This document shows, in pieces, positions 27,451 through 35,273 of a stretch of 64,000 nucleotides of DNA (position 1 is its first letter; the number at the start of each line of letters is the position of its first letter). Source of the DNA: JAEUIE01 sp046350055 (GTDB lineage: Bacteria > Planctomycetota > Planctomycetia > Gemmatales > HRBIN36); contig JAXMBC010000001.1 in NCBI GenBank assembly GCA_046350055.1, positions 1,736,001-1,800,000 on the forward strand. Reading direction: 5' to 3'. The position numbers were made by a program, and so were the translations under genes. The notes under the pieces are model-generated. The model did no database searches, was not told where the DNA came from, and was given only the letters and a program-made list of their open reading frames with translations.

Positions 27451-29511
27451 CTACTTTTTGCCTGTGTTCTGTTTGAGGAACTGCAGGAATTCTTCCTTGC
27501 TGCGGATCAGGCCCACTGAATACCGGCCAACCTCCTTGAAGTCATCGCCTACTGGTTCGATCACGACATAGAAAGGCAACTCGGTGGTGTCAAAACGCTG
27601 CTTTTCCATGAGCCGATGTGCTTCGCCATCTTTCTCCTGGACATCTACGGTTGCAGCATCAAGTTTGTCAGAGGGGTAATACTCCAAGGGCACCGTGTCG
27701 GTATAGAGTTTGCACAGTGTGTAGTTACTAAATGCAGCTTTGACATCGTCCTGGCTGAAGATCGCCCGCTCGTTCTTGGTGCAATTCGTGCAGTTGATGC
27801 CGGTGAAGTCGATGAAGATACGGCGTTTGTTTTTCTTTGCATCGGCAATTGCTTCAGGAAGGAAGCCGAACCATTTCTCAACGTGATTCGAATGTCCGCT
27901 GCTAAAACTGAGTTTGATCGGTTTGGTATCGTCTCCCTGAAGGAGGAACGAGTCGATCCAGTTAAAGACTTCACCACTAGGTCGCAGTTTGAAACCGTCC
28001 GGACCTCGAAACAGACTGGGAAATAGGTAAACACCCATAGAGAGAAATGCGAACGCCCACAGGAACCTGCCCACTCCTACCTGTTTATTGTCATCATCAT
28101 GATCATGGGGCAAACGGAACATGCGAAGCAGGTACATGCTGGCAATAAAGCTCAGGGCAATGTAACATGCCATGACTACATCGTAGGTGAAGAGCTCCGG
28201 GTTGTTACCTCGGAAGTTTAGCTCGGCCTGTCGTAGAAATTTGAGTCCGGCAGCGATTTCCAGAATACCCATCACGACCTTTAAACTGTTCATCCACCCG
28301 CCACTCTTGGGCAGTTTTTTCAGCATCGATGGGAAGAGCGCGAGTAGGAAGAACGGAGCAGCAAAACAGAGAGCAAAAGTAAACGCCCCCAGCAGGTTCC
28401 ACAGGAAAGGTCGTTCCTGTGCACTCACTCCAGCAAAGCCTCCTACAAATGGAGCAACACACGAGAAACTGATAATAATGAAAGTGAGTGCCATGAAGAG
28501 CGTGCCAAGGTAGCCGCCCTTTGCCTCACCTGACGATGTCATTCTGGTAAGGAATGCTGGCAGCACGATTTCAAACATGCCTAGCAGGCTGAGCGCGAAG
28601 AAGATCAGCAGCGCTCCGATGAAGAAATTGGTACCCCAGTGGTAAATGAGCTTCTGGGCAACACCAACAAAGAAGAGAGTGAAGATCGTCATGGCTACGA
28701 CAATGGTCACGGTGTAGACCAGGGCGTGCGTCAATGAATTAAATCCCTGCTCTTTCTGTTTCAGGAAATAACTCACGGTAATGGGAATCATCGGAAAGAC
28801 GCACGGCGTCAGCAGGGAAACGAAGCCCCAGAAGACAGCTTGCCCCAGAAAACCTGTCAACGTGGCTGCGTCCTTGGACTTGTCTGCTGCAGTGCTTGTC
28901 GACTTCATCGTAGCAGTCGTGGTTGCCCCAGCAGCAGGAGCCTGCTTCCCGTCCACTTTCTCCGTTTGTGGAGTTACAGGGGCCGGGGGATTTGTGACCG
29001 CTTTGGCAGGAGGGGCAGTATCGGTAGCGGCCTTCTTGTCTGACACCGTCAGTTCAAACTCGACGGTCTCATTAAACGGAAGGCAATTCATTTCGTTGCA
29101 GACCTGAGTCTGCACTTTGAACGCTGCTTTGTACTTCCCTGGAGTTGTCCCTGCTTTCACTTTGAATGGCAGTTCGATCTCGGTCGGGTCTTCGTAGATG
29201 CCGATGGTCGCCTTGATATCCTGGTCAAACTTCTCTTTGGCCTTCGGCTCTTTTACCGGTCCACCAGATTCAAGTGGACCTTCCTTAACCCGAATGTTCG
29301 TCGTAAAGCTGCCTGCCTGGGGATCGGCTTGCTGTGTTGGATAGGTGTGAAATCCCATCTGGACATCAAGCAGTAATTTCAGGGTAATGAGTTCTCCCGG
29401 CGCAGCTTCCTTTGGAGCCAGTGTAGCGATCAACTTCATCCGTTCTTCCTGGCCCCATACCAGCACCGGTAATAGTAAAGCCAGCACGAGCGTGATGCCA
29501 ATACGAGACAT
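27451..29511 (-). CDS. dsbD: DsbD-type transmembrane thiol:disulfide reductase
   Basis: A 686-aa protein moving electrons from cytoplasmic thioredoxin across the membrane. The ATG at 29511 starts a signal peptide (LVLALLLPVLVWG). Next comes an Ig-like N-terminal domain (about 25-180), a Pro/Ala/Thr linker, an eight-helix membrane domain with the conserved cysteines in LLTPCVFPMIP and SFSCVAPFVGG, and a C-terminal thioredoxin-like domain with the CxxC in GINCTNCTKNE. The layout is the three-part DsbD design. The N-terminal domain has only the CNEMNC pair. It follows the NHL-thioredoxin gene by 68 bp, so both probably act in one extracytoplasmic reducing pathway. Confidence 0.92.
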   Translation of the reverse strand: MSRIGITLVLALLLPVLVWGQEERMKLIATLAPKEAAPGELITLKLLLDVQMGFHTYPTQQADPQAGSFTTNIRVKEGPLESGGPVKEPKAKEKFDQDIKATIGIYEDPTEIELPFKVKAGTTPGKYKAAFKVQTQVCNEMNCLPFNETVEFELTVSDKKAATDTAPPAKAVTNPPAPVTPQTEKVDGKQAPAAGATTTATMKSTSTAADKSKDAATLTGFLGQAVFWGFVSLLTPCVFPMIPITVSYFLKQKEQGFNSLTHALVYTVTIVVAMTIFTLFFVGVAQKLIYHWGTNFFIGALLIFFALSLLGMFEIVLPAFLTRMTSSGEAKGGYLGTLFMALTFIIISFSCVAPFVGGFAGVSAQERPFLWNLLGAFTFALCFAAPFFLLALFPSMLKKLPKSGGWMNSLKVVMGILEIAAGLKFLRQAELNFRGNNPELFTYDVVMACYIALSFIASMYLLRMFRLPHDHDDDNKQVGVGRFLWAFAFLSMGVYLFPSLFRGPDGFKLRPSGEVFNWIDSFLLQGDDTKPIKLSFSSGHSNHVEKWFGFLPEAIADAKKNKRRIFIDFTGINCTNCTKNERAIFSQDDVKAAFSNYTLCKLYTDTVPLEYYPSDKLDAATVDVQEKDGEAHRLMEKQRFDTTELPFYVVIEPVGDDFKEVGRYSVGLIRSKEEFLQFLKQNTGKK

Positions 29512-29579
29512 GGAGGAAGCCTTGCAGAAGTGGAAGTGTCTAGTAGTATACGAACCCGGCATGAAGGCAGAATGAGTCG

Positions 29580-31508
29580 TTACCGAGTCTCCAGCTTCAC
29601 CTTGGATGCGCCATCGGCTGCAAAAGTTACAGGCATCTCCCATGTTTGACTTTTCACCTGGCAAATCCCTTTGCCTTCCGTGCATGGGTAATACTCCAGG
29701 CTCACTTTCAACTTTTTCGCCTTGCTGATCTTCTCGATCGGAATCGCCACCTGCCTGGAGCTGAAGAGTTCACCGTATACTTCATGTACTGTCTTCTTGT
29801 CACCATCGAATGCTTCGACCAGGTACACCAGAGGCGAAGCAGGATCGACTTTAGAACCTGCAGGTACCATCACCTGGAACTCCAGGGTTACATTTCCTGC
29901 GGCGGGCAGTTTGGTATTTTCCCATGCGACATTGACTACATTGCGGAAGCTGGGCTTTTGGGCCATATCCACCGTCGGTGACTTGAGACCTGTAATCTTG
30001 AGTGTCTGTACTGTCCGTTTCTTTAGGTCCACAACTCGGATCAGGTGGTTATTGGTATCTGCAACGTAGGCGGTATCTCCTACCACGTGGATACCTGCAG
30101 GCTCATTGAACCGTGGAGGCTGATCACTATTCCCAGGCTTTCCATCGCCCACCAGTGTCAAAACCTGCCGGGAGATTGGTTCGAGCACTTTCAGCTTATT
30201 GTTGTAAGTGTCTGCGATGACGATGTTGCTATTCCACATGGATACACCCAGGCAATGCTGAAGGCGAACCACGGGTCCAGCCCCGTCCTTGTCGCCAAAG
30301 TCAAACAGGCCTTTGCCCAGCAGGGTCTGCACCTGGTTACTGTTTCCTAGCGAGGCAGCCCGGATGGCGCTCACCTCGGAATCAGCGACGAATAGCCAGT
30401 TGCCATCCGTCGCCAGTCCGCTGGGCTGCGCGAAGGAGCAGGACATATGAGTCCCATCTACAAGATCCTCTGCACCGTTCCCAGCAAAGGGACCAATAAG
30501 GTCATGGGTTAGATCAAGCCGCCAAAGCTGATGGTGCCCTGCCATGGCGATATAGAGTTGATCGCGAACGAGACAGAGATCCCATGGGCTGTTCAAGGGC
30601 GTTAGCCTGGCGGGACCGCCATTGCTTCGTCCTTGCATGCCCACCCCGGCTACGCTTGTCACCGTTCTTTTTTTTAGGTCCAGTGCCTTGATCTGGTGAT
30701 TCTTGCGGTCTGCTACATAAAGAAGGTCTCCCTTGAGTGCCATACCCTGGGGGTCGTTGAATTGAGCCTTCTCGAAGCTGCCCTCTGCATTGCCTGCCAC
30801 GCCAGTTCCTGCCACATCGAGCTTCTTTCCCTGCAGATCAGTAATGACGATGCGGTGATTGGAACTATCCGCGATGAAGAGCCGTTGTCGGTCGGCAAAA
30901 ATCTTGCCAGGGTAGTTCAGAGGCGATTCGCTGGCTACTCCCCGTACCTTGTCCCGCTCCAGGGCCATACGCAGCGGTGTAGTATTAAGCGTCTTCTTTT
31001 GACGGTGCTTTTCAATCTGCTTGGCAACTACTGCATCAAGCAAGTCCAGCTTGCCTTCGCCGGCAGTTTGGCCCACAAGGTTTCCTTCAGGATCGATGAC
31101 CCAGAACGTTGGCCACGACCGTACCCCGTAGGCATTCCAGATCTTGTGGTTTGCATCGTTCACCACTGGGTGCTCAATGTGATACCGGAGTATTGCCTCC
31201 CTGATATTCTTCGTTTCCTTCTCTGCATTGAACTTGGCTGAGTGGACCCCGATGACCACTAATTCATTGGGATACTTCTTTTCCAGTTTCTCCAGGTCAG
31301 GCAGAATGTGAATGCAGTTGATGCAGCAGAAGGTCCAGAAATCAAGAATGACGACCTTGCCTCTCAGATCTGCCAGCTTCAGGGGACCAGCCGTATTCAG
31401 CCAGGCAATCCCCCCGTCCAGTTCCAGTGCTTTGAGTGTTTTATCCTGCGCTGCCAGTTGATTGATGGCTAGCAGGCAAATTGCCACGACAGAAAATCTA
31501 ATGCACAT
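29580..31508 (-). CDS. Secreted thioredoxin-like protein with NHL beta-propeller (NHLRC2-like)
   Basis: A 642-aa protein with a signal peptide (1-20, ending LAAQ), a thioredoxin-like/TlpA-type domain whose active site is FCCINC (C61, C62, C65), then five to six NHL repeats from about 190 to 500 (examples RLFIADSSNHRIVI, LLYVADRKNHQIKA, AYVADTNNHLIRVV), and a C-terminal beta domain. The layout matches NHLRC2. The CCxxC motif indicates redox activity in the periplasm. It lies 68 bp upstream of dsbD on the same strand, which would supply it with electrons. Confidence 0.93.
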   Translation of the reverse strand: MCIRFSVVAICLLAINQLAAQDKTLKALELDGGIAWLNTAGPLKLADLRGKVVILDFWTFCCINCIHILPDLEKLEKKYPNELVVIGVHSAKFNAEKETKNIREAILRYHIEHPVVNDANHKIWNAYGVRSWPTFWVIDPEGNLVGQTAGEGKLDLLDAVVAKQIEKHRQKKTLNTTPLRMALERDKVRGVASESPLNYPGKIFADRQRLFIADSSNHRIVITDLQGKKLDVAGTGVAGNAEGSFEKAQFNDPQGMALKGDLLYVADRKNHQIKALDLKKRTVTSVAGVGMQGRSNGGPARLTPLNSPWDLCLVRDQLYIAMAGHHQLWRLDLTHDLIGPFAGNGAEDLVDGTHMSCSFAQPSGLATDGNWLFVADSEVSAIRAASLGNSNQVQTLLGKGLFDFGDKDGAGPVVRLQHCLGVSMWNSNIVIADTYNNKLKVLEPISRQVLTLVGDGKPGNSDQPPRFNEPAGIHVVGDTAYVADTNNHLIRVVDLKKRTVQTLKITGLKSPTVDMAQKPSFRNVVNVAWENTKLPAAGNVTLEFQVMVPAGSKVDPASPLVYLVEAFDGDKKTVHEVYGELFSSRQVAIPIEKISKAKKLKVSLEYYPCTEGKGICQVKSQTWEMPVTFAADGASKVKLETR

Positions 31509-31588
31509 GACCGGGTCCTAAATGGATACTGCATGGTATACACCACCCAGCGATACGGGGTCAATGGATAGACATTCTCAGTCGAGAG

Positions 31589-31604
31589 TGTTTCACATGA
31601 AACA
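31589..31604. promoter_or_regulatory. parS-like palindrome 1
   Basis: TGTTTCACATGAAACA matches the widespread parS consensus TGTTNCACGTGAAACA except at one central base (G to A). The palindrome extends outward to about 22 bp with only the centre imperfect. In other bacteria such sites bind ParB, or Noc for related motifs. It sits in the intergenic space upstream of the NHL-thioredoxin gene. Confidence 0.6.
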
Positions 31605-31665
31605 CTCACAAAACAACCTATTTCCCCCTGTTTAGCATTAAGCGGCCGATGTCAAATCGAATCCT

Positions 31666-31681
31666 CGTTCCACGTGAAACA
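31666..31681. promoter_or_regulatory. parS-like palindrome 2
   Basis: CGTTCCACGTGAAACA matches the parS consensus at every base but the first, with the central CACGTG intact. It is 61 bases from the first site and in the same orientation. ParB-type proteins are not encoded in the window. Confidence 0.7.
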
Positions 31682-31683
31682 CC

Positions 31684-31851
31684 ATGTCTACCCCTGGCGA
31701 ACACCTTGAGCACGTTGAGCATATTGCCCATGCCTCTACAGGCTTCTAGAAACGAGTAGCAGTTTGCGTGGCTATCATCGCCGCACTCCCGGCCATGATT
31801 CATTCGGTGAGCCAGCCCCGAAGTCATTCCTGCTCTCGCTCTATACCCTAA
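31684..31851 (+). pseudogene. Decayed small gene, DUF4337-like N-terminus
   Basis: Directly after the second parS-like site an ATG opens MSTPGEHLEHVEHIAHAS, which resembles the His/Glu-rich opening of planctomycete DUF4337 proteins. A TAG at 31747-31749 interrupts the frame, which then continues KRVAVCVAIIAALPAMIHSV, the expected membrane helix, before further decay and a TAA at 31849. A full gene would be about 180 codons. The resemblance is from memory of the family, so this is a tentative call. Confidence 0.45.
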
Positions 31852-31878
31852 CACTGTCATATTTACTGAGAAATTGCA

Positions 31879-32346
31879 TTGGCCCTGAAGACTGAGCTCG
31901 ACAGCAAGAGCTATCGCATCGTACTGATTCAGTCTCTCGTAGGCGCTGTCGTTGGCGGCTTGCCTGGAGTGATCTACGTTTTTGCTGCTGGCTCCAAACA
32001 AATTGATTTCGGCGTTGGTCTCATCCAGGTCGGGGCCATGGTAGGTGGACTCTCTTGTGGCTTGGCTGCAGCTGCTGGCACTATCGTTGCTTCCATCAAG
32101 CAGCGAGGAACTCATCCCAACACGAAGGCCAAGCGCATGCAGGAGTATCTTAACCCGGAAACATTGCCTGCAATTCCTCCACCCGCTAAGCCCAGTCCTA
32201 GCGATCGTGCCAGTCCGGTAATCAATGAGAAGACGGAAATCCTCCATCGCCCGGTTGCCGAACCCATCTCCAAGACAGACCTGTCCGAAACCTTAATACA
32301 ACCGGCTCAACCGGTGTTTGAGGACTTCGATCATCAGCAAAGCTAA
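31879..32346 (+). CDS. Small membrane protein with polar C-terminal tail
   Basis: The only in-frame start is TTG at 31879, eight bases after GAG; the product is 155 aa. Two glycine-rich hydrophobic segments (about 13-37 and 42-68: IVLIQSLVGAVVGGLPGVIY and VGLIQVGAMVGGLSCGLAAA) are followed by a Pro/Ser/Glu-rich tail with PAIPPPAKPSPSDRA. Third-position GC bias supports coding on this strand rather than a competing reverse frame. It may be a small envelope protein; no known family is recognised. A stop or frameshift upstream could mean it is the remains of a longer gene. Confidence 0.55.
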   Translation: MALKTELDSKSYRIVLIQSLVGAVVGGLPGVIYVFAAGSKQIDFGVGLIQVGAMVGGLSCGLAAAAGTIVASIKQRGTHPNTKAKRMQEYLNPETLPAIPPPAKPSPSDRASPVINEKTEILHRPVAEPISKTDLSETLIQPAQPVFEDFDHQQS

Positions 32347-32427
32347 GTAACACCATGGACGAAGAGTAGCGTCGAATCACGTTGCGGATTATGACTGTTC
32401 TTTGTCACTACTCCGTGATAAGTCACC

Positions 32428-33786
32428 ATGTGGAAGGTCACCGGCCCACCCATCAGCGCCTTTCATCCCGAACTGGGTGATCTTGCACAGGCTGCCATAG
32501 CATGGTCACATCGACGCAGCCAGCAACAGGTGACCTGCGAATTCAGCATCTGTACTCCGCCACAGAATAACAACTACCTCATTTTCGCCGGGCTGGCTCC
32601 GTTACTCGATCTGCTGGAAAGCTGGTCGTTGTCTGCGGAGTTGATCGAGTATCTTCGATATCATCCCGCATTTGCATCAGTGCCTCTGTCATGGCTTGAG
32701 TATCTGTCGACGCTTCGGTTTACCGGTGACATCTGGTCGTTGCGTGAGGGCACACACTTCTGGGCAACTTCACCGGTATTGCGTGTTACTGCACCTTTTG
32801 ACCAGGCAGTCATTCTCACGACCGAGATCCTGGGCATCCTTACTTCAGCTATTCGTGTGGCCAGCAAAGTTGGCAGACTGATGTCTGCTGCGGAGGGCAG
32901 GCAGCTCATCGAAATGGGAAGCAGGCATTGTTCCAGTGCCATCGAAGCTTTACTCCAGACACGTGCAGCCTACCTCGCCGGCATGCTAACCACCACCAAT
33001 GCAGAAGCTGCCAGGCTGCTCGGCTTGCCAACCCATCTGCTGATGCCTCACGACTGGCCGATGCTCCTGGGTGATGAAGTCGAAGCATTCCATCGCTTCG
33101 GTGCCATCTTCAGCACCATGAGCATTCCAGTGTGCGACTCCTTCGATTCTCTCCAGGGGATTCGTCATGCCATTGCCTCCGGCTCACCTCTTCAGGCGGT
33201 GCGTCTCGATTGTGGTGATCATGCCGCACTCAGTATTGAAGCGCGCAAGCTTCTTGATCAGGCCAACCGGAGACATGTCAAAATCATCGCCAGCGGCAAC
33301 CTGAACGAAGAGAACATCGCCCGACTGGTGAAGCAGCGTGTTCCCGTAGATGGCTTTGCAGTTGGATCCTGTTTAAGTACCGGCCAACTCAACAGCGTGT
33401 ACAAATTAGTAGCAAGCAGGGAACCCGATGGGACGTGGGTGCCCATTGCACAACTCGCACTTGGCAAACGGCATTATCCTCATGCCAAGCAACTCGTTCG
33501 CTTCCATCAAGATGATGGCACCTTCGCACACGATGTCGTATCGATGGAAACAGAAGCCCAGGATGGAGAACCGCAACTGCTGAAGATGATGCAGCACGGA
33601 ACGCGCTGCAACCGACTGGCTAGCCTCGAAGAAGCCCGTGATTATTGCCTGATGCAGCGTATCCGTTTGCCTGCAGAACTCCTGGAACTGGCAGTGCAGA
33701 AGCCGGGCTATCCAGTCCGTTACAGTGATCAACTCGAGAACGAGATGCAGCGAGTCACGCAACTGCGTGTCAGGCAGACACTGTAA
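32428..33786 (+). CDS. Nicotinate phosphoribosyltransferase-like protein (divergent)
   Basis: A 452-aa type II phosphoribosyltransferase resembling PncB, which makes nicotinate mononucleotide from nicotinate and PRPP. Matching landmarks: YLIFAGLAPLLDLL, LRFTGDIWSLREGT, an EMGSR motif in place of EFGSR, ARAAYLAG-like LQTRAAYLAG, a LLMPHDW histidine region, VRLDCGDHAALS for VRLDSGD, and VKIIASGNLNE. The usual N-terminal TDLYQLTM helix is not recognisable. Core phosphate- and Mg-binding residues persist, so activity is plausible, but the divergence suggests a paralogue. Stands alone in a spacer-rich region. Confidence 0.8.
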   Translation: MWKVTGPPISAFHPELGDLAQAAIAWSHRRSQQQVTCEFSICTPPQNNNYLIFAGLAPLLDLLESWSLSAELIEYLRYHPAFASVPLSWLEYLSTLRFTGDIWSLREGTHFWATSPVLRVTAPFDQAVILTTEILGILTSAIRVASKVGRLMSAAEGRQLIEMGSRHCSSAIEALLQTRAAYLAGMLTTTNAEAARLLGLPTHLLMPHDWPMLLGDEVEAFHRFGAIFSTMSIPVCDSFDSLQGIRHAIASGSPLQAVRLDCGDHAALSIEARKLLDQANRRHVKIIASGNLNEENIARLVKQRVPVDGFAVGSCLSTGQLNSVYKLVASREPDGTWVPIAQLALGKRHYPHAKQLVRFHQDDGTFAHDVVSMETEAQDGEPQLLKMMQHGTRCNRLASLEEARDYCLMQRIRLPAELLELAVQKPGYPVRYSDQLENEMQRVTQLRVRQTL

Positions 33787-34115
33787 ACAGACTGCTAAGA
33801 GAACGTAACACTCGTGGCAGCATAAGCAGTTCGCCCGGACGTACAAATGCCTGCAAAGTATGCTGCTTTCCCAGTCTAACGTGTACAAATAAACAATTGA
33901 TAAAAACGTCGAGATTGACCTTTTTCATTCAAGTTTCTTGGTGTAGGATTCGCCCCGCTCTGGTGGATGCTGTCCGCCTTCATCAGAGTGACACCCCACT
34001 GTCACTGATGAACATGGATGTGCATCAATGACAAGTGACGCCAGGCTGAGCAAGGATGCGATGCCTGGCGAACCACCGGGGTTCCACGATTCTGCCTCCG
34101 AAGGGAGTTGGTGGC
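33787..34115. other. Intergenic region with two stem-loops (329 bp)
   Basis: No gene is seen. An AT-richer stretch (about 33887-33950) is the best place for the promoter of the following operon. Downstream of it are two hairpins: 33981-34010 (AGTGACA/TGTCACT plus CATC/GATG) and 34039-34070 (CGCCAGGC/GCCTGGCG, 16-base loop). They would lie in the 5' leader of the next gene. Confidence 0.5.
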
Positions 34116-35183
34116 ATGGTTCGCAATGCAGTACTGTTTCGTGTGGATGGCAACAAGATCCAGGGCTGGGAGTCTTTCTCCCGCTGCCTGACCTTTGGCT
34201 ATGCGCTCCAGCGCCGCCGCCGTTCCGCTCACTTCCTCAGCCGGCTCGAACCCAGCTTCCTGGGCAGCCTGGTCAAGAAGGGCGACAATCAGTGGCTCGC
34301 TGCCGAGGCACCAGTAGGCACCCCCGAAGACCTCGAAGAAATCACCCGCGAGATTCGCCGTCTTCGTCCTGCAGCTGTCGTCATCGACGACCCAAACTGC
34401 AGCCCTGAATACGTGGCTGAAATCCTCGCCCTAGGGCCCATGGTCTTTTGCATGGATAACGAAGCGAACTTCCGCCATGCGAGCCAGCTAGTCGTTCACC
34501 CTATGCTCAGCAAGGCCATGGGCGATTACGACGTCTGTCCCGGCTCGCAGGTGCTCACTGGTCCCCGTTATGCGATGGTTCGCCCCGGCATCCGCCGCAT
34601 TCGCCAGATTCGTGGACAGGAACCACCCGAACCTCTGCGTTGCGTCATCTCTCTGGGTGACGACCCCAACAACTGGACGGCACGTGCGGTCAAGGGGCTA
34701 CTGCCTCTCAAGAACCTGAGCCGCATCGACATCCTCGCTCGAATGGGGCATCCCAAGCTCAAGCAGTGGGAAGATCTCGCGGAAGCGAACAAGGGCCGTG
34801 TGACTGTCTCCATCGAAACGATGGATCAGTCCCGTCGCATTTCTCGATGTCACTTCGCCATCACCGAAGCGGATACCGGCTCGCTCGAACTGGCGTGTGT
34901 CGGTGTGCCCATGCTCATCATGGTGCAGAACGAACTCTATTGGCCTACGGCCCAGCGGCTTGAAGAAGAAGGCGCTGCGAATCTGCTCGGCTGGCACGAA
35001 GCCATCAAGGAGAACACTGTCCGCATGGCGGCGGAGAACCTGATGAAAGACCCTGCAGAGCGCCGCCAGATGGCCCGATCGGGAAGAGCACTGATTGATG
35101 GACGTGGTCCTGATCGCCTGGTTACTGCGCTCGAAATCATGCTCCACCCCTCCCGCAGCATCGATTTACGGGAAGCGGCATAG
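34116..35183 (+). CDS. PseG-like GT-B-fold protein lacking the catalytic His
   Basis: Start ATG at 34116, with GGGAG eight bases upstream (protein begins MVRNAVLFRVDGNKIQGW); an in-frame start at 34056 is less likely. The 355-aa protein resembles PseG, the UDP-sugar hydrolase of pseudaminic acid synthesis: a Rossmann-like N-half, then ITEADTGSLELACVGVP near the C-terminus where PseG binds the UDP. In PseG the GxGHxxRC motif holds the catalytic His; here the same place reads GWESFSRC with Ser20 at the His position. It is therefore likely not a hydrolase. It is followed by rmlB, 90 bp downstream, so the two may belong to one polysaccharide operon. Confidence 0.7.
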   Translation: MVRNAVLFRVDGNKIQGWESFSRCLTFGYALQRRRRSAHFLSRLEPSFLGSLVKKGDNQWLAAEAPVGTPEDLEEITREIRRLRPAAVVIDDPNCSPEYVAEILALGPMVFCMDNEANFRHASQLVVHPMLSKAMGDYDVCPGSQVLTGPRYAMVRPGIRRIRQIRGQEPPEPLRCVISLGDDPNNWTARAVKGLLPLKNLSRIDILARMGHPKLKQWEDLAEANKGRVTVSIETMDQSRRISRCHFAITEADTGSLELACVGVPMLIMVQNELYWPTAQRLEEEGAANLLGWHEAIKENTVRMAAENLMKDPAERRQMARSGRALIDGRGPDRLVTALEIMLHPSRSIDLREAA

Positions 35184-35273
35184 GGGTAGTTGCTGCGAGC
35201 TGACCTTGCAATATAGAATAATGACACTGTCGGCGGGGACATTCCCCGCCGCTTGTATTACAGAACTACATCT

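Noticed and set aside
31618..32247. A 209-codon minus-strand frame overlapping the small membrane gene at 31879
   Set aside because: The plus frame has hydrophobic segments and better codon bias. The minus frame covers the parS-like site and decayed gene, and its product looks random.
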